From positions 1 through 64,000 of the forward strand of contig CAICTM010000257.1 of assembly GCA_903772945.1 (NCBI GenBank): a stretch of DNA of 64,000 nucleotides, given 5' to 3'. The notes under the pieces were generated by a model. It was not told the DNA's origin and searched no databases. It was given only the letters and a program-made list of their open reading frames with translations. This stretch comes from Seminavis robusta (taxonomy: Eukaryota > Bacillariophyta > Bacillariophyceae > Naviculales > Naviculaceae). The translations under genes and the position numbers were made by a program. How positions within the stretch are numbered: position 1 is the stretch's first letter; each line of letters begins with the position of its first letter. Of the stretch, positions 18,701 through 28,510 are shown piece by piece.

Positions 18701-21615
18701 CGCCGTGTGTTTAGTTAAGGAATGTCGAGGAACCTAATTTTTCTCTTTCTCGTTGTTTTCAGGCCCAGACACTGGCGATCTCTCGATTCGGGTTGGATTA
18801 CACAGCGGACCTGTCACAGCTGGCGTCCTTAGGTAGGCACCAAGCGGCGACGGAACTTGGAAAGAGAGTATCGACCGCACGTTTTGTTTTTAACTCCTTT
18901 TTCGTTGTCCATCAAAAGGGGCGAGAAAGGACGTTTCCAGTTGTTCGGAGACAGTACGTAACCCATATGTAGCCGTGATGAAGCGACTCTGGTGGTTGCT
19001 GACAGCTCACCTCTTTTTGATTCAATCGTTTCCAGCCATGAATACGGCCAGTCGAATGGAGTCCACTGGAATGAGAGGACGAATTCAAATATCTCGTAAG
19101 TCGCAGACGTCGCTCCAACGATGGAATTACATGACGCTTCCTCTGCTAATCGCCTGCGCTCTACTCCGATTTGCAGGAGAAACCGCAGCTTTGATTAAGA
19201 CAGCTGGCAAGGAAAACTGGATTACAGAAAGAGAAGAAAAGGTTCACGCCAAGGGTACGAAGATTGCAAATGAAGTGATTCAACCCTCGTTTGACGTACT
19301 GTTTCTCACACGGTTACCTGTAATGCTTGACCGACCCTATAGGCAAGGGTGAATTGCAAACGTTCTGGATGGTGATTCGTGGTGGTTCGGACAACGATGG
19401 CGCTTCGGTCGTCGCCAGTGCTGCCGATCCTTTGGAAGGCGATTCGATGCACCAAGTCAACGACGACATGGAATGTGCTCCACTGAACGGAGATGGTTCC
19501 ATTAGCGCCCGCAACACCTTTGTCAATCGTTTCAGCTCCAAGATATTGGAAGTGGCCGCTGCAGCGAAGAAGCGACGCTTAGTCGAGTGGAACACGGAGA
19601 TTCTGGGTAAGCTGCTGAAGCAGATTGTTGTCAGGAGGGCAGCGAGAAGGATCAAAAAGAAGCAGCTTGGACTGTATGGAACTACAAGCACGAAGGAACC
19701 TGCCGTCGACATCTCCTTCGACCAAGTGCCTCCGAGTGGAGATGCAATCGAAGAAGTTAGAGAAGTTATATCTCTTCCTCATTTTGACCCAAAGAACTTT
19801 GCGAAGAGTGTCCACCCTGATTCCATCGATATGCCGGAGGCGGTCCTGATTCAGCTGAACGCCTTCATCTCCCGAGTTGCTGACTTATACCAAGGAAACC
19901 CCTTCCACAACTGTAAGATGTGACTGGTTTTTTGGTTCGTTTGATTTATCAACCCACCGACTCAATACACCAGCTTTGTCCTCTTTTTGCCATGACCAGT
20001 TGAACATGCTTCCCATGTTACAATGAGCGTGACGAAACTCATGTCAAGAATCGTCAATCCTCTCCAAGTAGAAGCCCCTGCACGCGAAACCGACAAACTC
20101 CTCCACGACCATACTTTTGGTGCGCTAAAAGAGCCTTTTGCTGGAATCTTACTTCCGTGCTTTATCATACTGACCTGTCTTGCTTCATTACCCGTTTTAG
20201 GCATTACTTCCGACCCTCTAACTCAGTTCGCGTGCGTGCTCAGTGCTTTGATTCATGATGCGTAAGTCTGCTCTTGTTGGACGGTATAATATGAGGACAT
20301 GATCAGCGCCAGTGGTTGCTCACCGCTCGTTTCCCTGGTTCGTTCTGTGGTGTTAAAGTGACCATCCGGGCGTATCAAATTCCGTCTTGGTGAAGGAGAA
20401 AGACCCTCTCGCCCTCAAATACAAAGACAAGAGTGTGGCTGAACAGGTACGAAGGGGTGATCCTAGCTGGACTATGGTTCTATCCACTATTCTGTGAAAC
20501 TGACGTGCTCAATCCTGCCTCTCTTGAAGAACTCGGTTGACTTGGCATGGAGCATCCTCATGAGCCACGAGTACCAAGACCTGCGAGAGACCATCTACAC
20601 CAGTGAAGATGAGTTCCAGCGCTTCCGACAAGTAAGGATCGCGCCTTTTGTAAAAATCATGCTGGGAAATTTACGTCTTGCCTTGTGCCCAAATGTCTAA
20701 TTGCATGTTGCCGCCTGTCGTTTGCCAACGCAGATTTTGGTGAATACTGTTCTGGCCACTGATATCATGGACAAGGAATTAGGAGCCCAGGTGAGTCCAG
20801 GGAACGAGTGTTGTGGCCATGTGTGATGTGCCAAACAGACGGCCTCACTGCTTGCTTTCTCCGACATTCAGCGCAAGGCACGTTGGGACAAGGCTTTTAG
20901 GGCTGGCAGCGTCAGTGTCAGCAGGAGCGAACACAGCAGTACTGTGCACAGCAGCTGCGCTGATGAAGTTCAGTGTGATGTGAACAGGAAGGCAACAATA
21001 GGTAAGTCAAATACGTTCCAAAAGGCTGGCGTTTGTGCTCTTGTGCAAACCATGGATACTCACGATGTGTACTACCGCAGTTCTCGAACATTTAATCCAA
21101 GCTTCTGATGGTAAGCTTGCTGCATGCGAAAGATTGATTACGGCTTCCGTTCTCTCAACCTGCCACTCACATGACACCTTGTGTTGCCTGCCTTCCTACG
21201 CGCTTCGTTCTCACCAGTGGCCCACACCATGCAGCATTGGCATGTCTACAAGTAAGGACGATGAACCTCATTAAGTGCATACCTAGCTTTGTAAGACCAG
21301 TGTATCTCACAGTTCTCCTCCTATATCACTATTAAAAGAAAATGGAACGAACGCCTGTTCTGCGAGGTATACCAATCCTATTTGGATGGTCGCATTGAGG
21401 CTGATCCTTCCGTAGGCTGGTACAAGGGTGAAATTGGATTCTTTGATTTTTACATCATCCCACTTGCCAAGAAGCTCGAAACCTGTGGTGTCTTTGGTGT
21501 TTCGAGTATGGAGTACCTGGGCTATGCCGAAGCCAACAGACGGGAATGGCAAGACAAAGGCGAGTCCATTGTTCAAGAATACCTCTCAAAGTTCAAAACG
21601 GATGAGACTACCTAG
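15755..21615 (+). CDS. Receptor-type class III nucleotide cyclase fused to class I cyclic-nucleotide phosphodiesterase, 23 exons
   Basis: The chain is 1274 residues, and every junction keeps phase to the stop at 21615. An acidic cytoplasmic start, TM helix 1 (about 102-124), a large outer domain, and TM helix 2 (about 475-499) precede a class III cyclase domain (about 605-790). Cyclase motifs are FADMVGFTAW with metal Asp 1, KVETIGDCY with metal Asp 2, and GDTMNTASRMES with the transition-state Asn and Arg. A linker follows, then a class I phosphodiesterase (about 960-1250) with NPFHNFEHASHV, IHDADHPGVSN and ASDVAHTMQHW. The general-acid His and all four metal ligands appear present. Purine-selecting positions are mixed: Glu in KVETIGD (guanylate type), but Gln in RFQLFGD where guanylate cyclases have Cys. 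GTP versus ATP is therefore open. Exons are 15755-16153, 16283-17730, eleven of 17-78 bases (17867-19254), 19343-19912, then nine more. Such fusions are known from diatoms. Confidence 0.9.
16154..16282 (+). other. GC-AG intron in the cyclase gene
   Basis: The first intron begins GCAAGT rather than GTAAGT and ends ATTACTCAG. Splicing joins QSK to FRDYALEI in phase 0, and no nearby GT donor keeps the frame. GC-AG is a known minor class handled by the normal spliceosome. Confidence 0.7.
17867..17883 (+). other. 17-base microexon encoding the first catalytic Asp of the cyclase
   Basis: It is flanked by CTTCAG and GTGAGT and reads GTTCGCTGATATGGTTG. It completes MFADMVG across two junctions. The preceding exon ends in AT, and the next begins GTTTCACGG (FTAWSS). 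Confidence 0.8.
18357..18376 (+). other. 20-base microexon encoding the second catalytic Asp of the cyclase
   Basis: It is flanked by CTGCAG and GTACGT. With one carried-over G it encodes VETIGDC, containing the purine-selecting Glu and the second metal Asp. Confidence 0.8.
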
Positions 21616-22020
21616 TTGGCAGGTGTCAGTTAGAATGGGGGGCCACGGGGTTCATCAACTGTACAAACAAACGTTAGAAAACTTCATTATTTCGTAGGTG
21701 CGTGATCTACAATTGTAGCTTGTCCTGAGCCTACCGGTACAAGCGAGGATGTTTCGTTGGGAAACATGTTTTCTCGAGCACTGACCTTTGGCAGCAGCTA
21801 TTGGGCGCCTGAAGAATGGAAACAATGACATGATCTCTAGAAATCATTCTTTGCCTCGAGCGCTGGGGTCCTCGCACGAATGGTCACTTCACACAGCAAC
21901 ATAACTATCGCAATGTTATAAAATTGTTTTTAAAGTACATGTACAGCGTTGTCTTAGTGAATCGTGTATCTGTGAAGAGGACATCATGGGACATCAGAGT
22001 AATCAGGCAACGCCACCGAA
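21616..22020. other. Convergent intergenic spacer
   Basis: It separates the stop codons of the cyclase-phosphodiesterase and the histidine kinase. It is AT-richer than the genes (for example ATGTTATAAAATTGTTTTTAAA near 21912-21933) and presumably holds both 3' UTRs and poly(A) sites. No gene is seen. Confidence 0.6.
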
Positions 22021-25000
22021 TCATGCAGAAGGATTGCAAGTCAAGTCGGGGAAGCCCAACTTTTGATCCATGGCAGGGTCGTCGGGCTCAATAAGGTGGG
22101 GCTTCTGGAGAAAGCTAATCTTCTTGCTGCTTTCGTCCGAATCCCCAATCGATTTATCCACCATGTTTGTTTGGATGCATCCAAAATCAGACGCAATCAC
22201 GGAAAGGCCACGCCGAGGTTTCTCCTCTTGAAGTGGTGGCTCGTGGCTCGTCTGAGTGGCCAAGAAGTCTCGCAATGCCGTCAAGACAATCGGTTTTCGC
22301 ATGAAGCCATCAAAGCCTTCGCCAAGACATCGTTGTTCTGTTTCAGCGGTCCAATCAGCTGCGGAACAAACGATGCAGTAGAGAGAGTTCTAACGGGTTA
22401 GTAACTCTAGCGGTCGAAAGGCGGGAGCAATCCGCAACACGCCAAAACTCACCAGAACAAGCAACGACAATGGGACGGGTCTTTTGATAGACAGGGAGAT
22501 CCTTGAGTCGAAGGACAAAATCAAAACCACTCATAGCAGGCATTTCCAGGTCAGACATGATCAGTTGAGGAAGGTTCGATGCGTCTTTCGTTCGTCGAAA
22601 CCAAGACAGCGCCTTGGTGGCATCCGTGAATGTTTGCACGTGAGGGACACCTAGACGGCCAAGCATTCGTTTCAAAACCTTCAGGTTGATCACTGACGTT
22701 GCATCAGCAAAGTAACAGCAAAGACGGAAGTCAATACGTGCGGATAGTTTCAGCATGGCAATGCAGCCCGTTCAAACAAAGGACGAGTGAACTTACTGCT
22801 ATCGTCCAGCAACATTACTCGGATCTGGCCGTTGCTTTGGTCCGGAACTTTCACAGGTCGTGGGACCGGTCTGCCCGTGGCAATGCTGTTTAGATTGACA
22901 ATTGCGTCCTCTTCAAACGAGGGAACTGTTGGCGGGCTGTCAGCTAGAGGGAAGCAAAAGTGGAACTCGGCACCACAGGATTCTCCATTGGTGACCCAAA
23001 TGTGGCCTTTCATCTGAAACAGAATGCGGACAAACGGTGAGTGGCAGTCTTAGATCCACTTTCGGGCCGTCATTGAAACAGCATGTCTTACCAATGTTAC
23101 AAATTTCAGCACCAAGCACAGCCCAAGACCTGATCCACTGGATTGCCCAATGGCGTGAGCCTTACGTTTCCGATTGTTGCGGTTGCTGTCCTTATCTTTG
23201 GAGATGGACAATTGATTGAATTCACCGAAAAGCTTTCCCATTTCCTCCTCTGGAATGCCACGCCCCTGATCGCGAACGGTAACCACTGCCACGTCCCCCC
23301 CTTGTGCCAAGGACGGTTCGATCTCTTCTCTTGGGCACATCTTCAAGTCGGAAGCTCCCGATCCAAGAGCCTCGGCCATGGCTGTTTGAGCCGACAACTG
23401 TCGCACGTAAATCTCCACGTTTTTCCCAGCACCAGAATATTTGATTGCGTTCGAAACAAGATTGATGAGAACTTGCTCTAATCGAAGCTTGTTAGCCCAC
23501 ATCATGGAATTTCCAACGCCATTGTACTTGACGGTCAGCTGACACTCGTTCATCTTGGCAAAAGGTTCACAGAAAGTCATTGAATCTTGTATACTTTGAC
23601 CCAGGGGAATGGGCGACAGCTCTATGGTCTGCATCTTCTTGGCATCCATCTTGCCGAGGTCTAGAACATTGTTAATGAGCGTCAAGAGCAGTCTCGAGGA
23701 GGCGGCAATGGTAGACAGACATTCGTAGAGCTCCGTATCTTCTTCGAGGTCGAGCAAGGTCGTTGAAACCACGCCCATGATTCCTTGAAGAGGCGTACGG
23801 AATTCATGGGATAGCATCTGCATCATTTCCGTTTTGGTTCGGCTCGCGGCGGCTTCCTTATCAGCGCGTCGATGAGCCTGGTTTGCTTCTCGTTCGGCGG
23901 TCAAGTCTCGGATGACAATCATTCTATTCTTGCAGTCCGTCATGGCTTGCACCGAGATGGAGACGAAGAGTCGATCCCTGCCATCGCTGTGACAAATCGT
24001 CCCTGGCTTGGCCTTGGCGAACGCATGCATGGACGTTTGACTACCAGTACTTCCAGCATTTTGGAAGAAGTCTTGCACGTCTGCTTGGCTTGCTTCCATA
24101 TCTACATTCTCTTGCCCCGTCTCACTGTCGTCATCATCATCATCCAGATCCATGGTGCTAGCTCCTTGAGCGGACAAAAAGTCCAAAGGCAGCTTCCATG
24201 GCAAGCCAAGACCTTGCAATTTGTCTGGCGATAGCTGCAGCAGGTTCAGGGCGGCTTCATTAGACCATACCATTTTGAAGTCTTCATTGGCAATGATGAC
24301 TCCGGTGTCACTTTGCTGCACTGCCGCTCCAACCATGCGTAGACTGCGTTCTCGATCGAGCAATGCCGTGGTCCTGACTTGTACCTCTTGCTCGAGATCA
24401 GTATTGAGTCGCCTAAGTTCTTCCATGAGGTCATGCATTTGGGTGTAGTCTGCACTAACTCCCACGATGAACTTGAGCTGACCGTCCGCTCCCAGAACTA
24501 GGAATTACATGTACAGTACATACAGCAGGAAAGGTTTGAAATGAAAGGAGCGTGAGGACATGCAGTGTTGCAGATGTGGAGTGGTCACAGCCTGGCCAAT
24601 ACAGTATTACCTGGTGTATCCGTGACATGTGCCATGAAACTAGACTTGTCCTTGCGTTTGACTCCAAAGAATCCTTTCCAATGCTCTCCCTTTTGTAGCT
24701 TTGTAAATATCTCCATGCCTTGTTCCTGTGTCATGTCGGAAGGAGTCAATCCCATGATGTTCTGCCCCATGGCTTCGTTTTGGGCGTACTGGTAAAGTTC
24801 TGATGCGAATCTGTTCCAAAAGACGACAGTCCCGAGAGGATCCGTGGCAATGACAGCTTGTTCAATGTGATCTTCGAGTAGCCACGAACCAAACTCTTGA
24901 CGAAGCAAGTTTTCGCGGTGCTTGCGGGAATACTCGACCGCGGTCAGGATGAACGAGGAATCGGAGGACGATGCTGGTGCCACTTGGATGTGCACAAAGC

Positions 25001-25471
25001 ACGATAGCTCTTGTTCGTTGCTCAGGTGAATGGCCCGGATGGGGGACCTGAAGACTGTCATGCATGACAAACGAGAGTTCGAGAGCGAGCAAAGCACCAA
25101 AACGAGGAATGTTAGTGAAGACGCCGTGCCTCAAAAGACGTGAGGTAGCTTAGCTGGCTTTCCACGGTATCGTACGTACCGCCTTGTATGGGGCTGCGGT
25201 CAATGGAGGTCGTGGATGTTGGTGTCTGCTGCACTGGCAGCCCGGGAGCTCGAAAGACCAATTGAAAGGTAGAAAACGCATCTTTGTCGTCACGAGCATC
25301 CAACTCGAGTTGCTTAACATGACTTTGAAGCTCCCGGAGCTCCTGATCATCCACCAAGAGCGACGACAGATGACATCCCGGTTTGACGCCCAACAGAGCG
25401 GCGCTCTTCTCGTCGCCCGCACGAACACATACCAATGACGAAAACGAAACTTCCAGCTCGAACTTTACCAT
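22021..25471 (-). CDS. PAS-containing hybrid histidine kinase with receiver domain, six exons
   Basis: Exons are 25471-25176, 25047-24611, 24497-23092, 23013-22797, 22692-22453 and 22358-22021, all in phase, giving 977 residues. The order is an N-terminal PAS-like fold, a PAS domain in exon 2 (VIATDPLGTVVFWN), a PAS domain in exon 3 (GVIIANEDFKMVWSN), and HisKA with phospho-acceptor His near 475 (LSHEFRTPLQGIMG). A HATPase follows, with N box NLVSNAIKYS, G1 DQGRGIP and G2 SGSGLGL. Then comes a receiver with the DD pair (MLLDDS), phospho-acceptor Asp near 831 (IMSDLEMP), and the conserved Lys in RKPI. No membrane helix was seen, so it is probably a soluble sensor kinase, its PAS domains possibly binding a cofactor. 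A separate phosphotransfer protein would be needed and is not in this window. It is transcribed towards the cyclase gene. Confidence 0.9.
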
Positions 25472-28400
25472 TGTGCGGAACTGAAATCAACTGAACTGCA
25501 AAATGAACTGAACTGAATGAGCCAGATTAGGAATGCAATAAAATGTTGTCTGATCAGAGGAGTTGGGCTCTATCTGTTTGGTTGAGCAAGATTGAGACCA
25601 GTCTAATCCGACTGTAGATTTAGAAGTATAAGTGTGCTCAAGAAGAAACTTCGTAACAAAAAAAGAACCTGACTTTGTTGTAACTGGTTTAGCTACTAGC
25701 TAGCTACTAGCTAGGTCGTATCATAGACCATAGTAGTACTAGAGTACTAGTAGCTAGCTGTCTAATCTTGGTGCGCATGAGAACGTTTTACTCGGTCGCC
25801 ATTTCTGGCACCACCCTACTGCCCTGAAGAGCTCCTGAACAAACCAGGGCAATTGGGCTTCATGTCTTTTATGTCTAGTCTCGTCAAACCATGTTCTATC
25901 GGAGCGGCATCCCTTCTTCCACTTCGCCCCTTCTCATATCAACTAATTGTAGCTTTACCTTTAACATAAGAATCTAATAGCACCTTACTACAGTACTCTG
26001 GAGCTACTAGCTAGTAGGGGATTCATCAAGTTGTGGCAAATCTTAGTTCGCCGCCCCTTACCCAGCTGCCAGTCAGCACAAACAAACAAGACTTGATAGA
26101 GAATCGAATCCATGCGAGCGACAGACAGTTTTTGGATGGCCTTACATGCTACCGGTACCTGATAGAGGGCTTGCTTAGTTGTAGGTTGTAGGTTGCAGGT
26201 GTGAAAGAGGGTGGAGCTGTGTCGCATCAATATTTCCTTTGCTAGCTGTCCTGGCCACTAGCTAGGCTACCAGTATGTATGATTGAGGACACCATTTTTA
26301 AATTACATGTAAAAAGTTCACAAACAAGAACATTTGTGCTGCTTTTAACCGCACAAGGATATCTTATATTCAGAGGAAGAGAGCTTCACAATTGCACAAC
26401 CCTCTAACGTTTTACTGCTCTCTTTTGAGCTGGTTTTGGATGAATGCGGTTCGCACCATACCCTACCAGCTACCAGTACTCAACAGTCTCAGCAGTCATA
26501 ACATTATTCAGTACTCAAGTGTTCGCCGCAACATAATATAATAAGCAGTCTCAGCAGCTCGCAGTGGTAACATTAGACATTAGAGTATTCAGTTCGCGTT
26601 GTTGTTCAGTGCGCATGATGCTAACTTGTCTGGCTTCGCTTTTCGACGTCTTTCTATTGAGTGGGCGACAAAAGGAGAGAAAGGCTCTCTCACAACACAC
26701 TCGTGCGTGAGTTGATACCTTCCGTGACCAACCGCCCCACAGGCCCACAGGCCTTCTTTTTCCGGTCGAACCGCCCCTTACATTCCTTGATCCCTAAGTC
26801 TATGTAAATTTGGAAGTGAAGGCTCATTCTTTTACAACTGAGCAAGACATCGTCCTTTGCTGTCCTGGATAGCAATGGACTGTGTCTTGGACACCTGCAA
26901 AGCAAAAAGATCCTTTTTGTTGTTGACGCAGAGGTAGCAAAAGTCCTCGGCAGGTTTCGCACAATTTGATTTTGACACCAACTCATGAGGTACGAGTAGA
27001 GTCTACCACAACAATATCGCGGCAATTGTTGAGGCATTGCTTTGTTGGCTTTGTTGCTGTGAGACAACCCAAGCCTTCTGGTGCCATGGTATTGTATCAA
27101 CCAGAAATTGAATTCCTCTAAATCTCAAATAAAACTGGGGCCAGCCAGTTAGCCAGCTAGCCAGTTAGCCAGCCAGCTACGTGTAGCCAGTTAGCCAGCC
27201 AGCCCTGTCTCTCTCGAGCTCAGTCCATACTAGTACCGGACTGCTCTCTAGCTACAGTACGGTACCAGGTACCGGTACCGTATGCATACCAATAGCTGCA
27301 TTTCTGTTGAAAAGGGGTGAACTTGGACGCACAATTTCTTGTAATTTGTTCGGGTTCTTTCCAGCTCTACTGACTAGTACAGTTGGCTTTCAGATTTCAG
27401 ATTGTGAGCCCTTTGACTGAGCTCTTTCGTTTCTCTAGCTAGTTTGCTATATTATGTATCGCGTGGATCCTTCGATCCTCTTGTCTTCTCGCATTTGCAT
27501 CGGAGATAGATCTCGTAGATCTATCTTCCAGCATAGGTTGGTTGGCCCTCGAGCCATTACCTTACTTACTAAGTCTCGTCGACTATTCCTCATCCATTCA
27601 TCGCTCCATTCCATCTTCTAGAATTTGCATTGACTCCTAGCTAGAGCATACGGTAGATCCGTCTTTTGTAGCCCAGCCTCAGGTATTGTTGCAAGCCAAC
27701 CCTTGCCCTAGCACAGGGATTGTCACTATTCAGGCTCGCGGGGGAATACACCACTCCATTTTGCCATTCAGAGGAGGGCACCACCATGCTCACATGCTCA
27801 ATCAATGTCATTCAGGCAGTCTTCAGGGCGAATCCTCAGGCCATTCTGCAAACAAACCGCCAAGCAGAAACACCATTTTAAATTGCTCAGCGAAAGTCAA
27901 GTGTCTCAGAGGTCACTCTCAACTTTTTATACAAGGTTACAGAGAATGCATTGCACAAGCAGCAGCAGCAGCAGCAGCAAACCCAAGCTAGCAAGCCCAA
28001 ACCGTCGTGGAGAAACCACCGGTGCCCACATTGACCAGTCCTCTTGATCATACATGTAACATCGCAAGCGACCTAAACGTCGCCGTGCAGACCCCATTTC
28101 TACAAGGGTGGCGCTGGTACTAGTAACTGAAGTGACCTGAACTGACTGATTGGTGGATGGATGGATTGACTTAGCAGCCGCTGGCCACGGCTCTGCTCGG
28201 CAGCCTCACCCTCGCTCTCGTCCTTGTGGCTGCCACGTTGCGTTCTGCTACTGGATCAGGAATGCCCTACTACGCGTATACGTATATCACAAGTACATGA
28301 TGACCACGTTCCGAACATAGCTGAAAAAGCATCATTCCACCGGGGACAACTTCACTGCCTCCAATCGAGAGTATGAATATGATATGCAACTAATTATACT

Positions 28401-28510
28401 TTATGTCAATGTTATATGAAAAGAATTGCGCAAGTGCTTACCGCTCTTAAACTAGTTCTGGGCCTGGGCCTGGGCTGTGATGTGGTGTGATGTGATGTGC
28501 TGGTCCATGC
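25472..28510. other. Intergenic, about 3 kb without a supported gene
   Basis: It contains CTAGCTAG runs (about 25690-25760), an AGCCAGTTAGCCAGC array (27136-27206), a run of GGTACC/ACCGGT palindromes (27258-27283) and an AGC triplet run (27958-27980). Short open frames near 27686-28047 run through the triplet repeat and show no other protein features. Confidence 0.5.
27136..27206. repeat. AGCCAGTTAGCCAGC-type tandem repeat
   Basis: Four-base steps (AGCC, AGTT, AGCT) repeat for about 70 bases with an insertion, as a degenerate microsatellite. Confidence 0.6.

Noticed and set aside
20120-20200. Open frame continuing from the phosphodiesterase start through to 20261 with a hydrophobic segment
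   Set aside because: The segment has GTGCGC and TTTTAG borders, and its removal joins HDHTFG to GITSDPL in phase, as expected for the family. It is a stop-free intron, not a membrane helix.
27686-28047. Two small overlapping open frames with poly-Ala or poly-Ser
   Set aside because: The homopolymer comes from an AGC triplet repeat. No other coding feature is seen, and the frames overlap each other.
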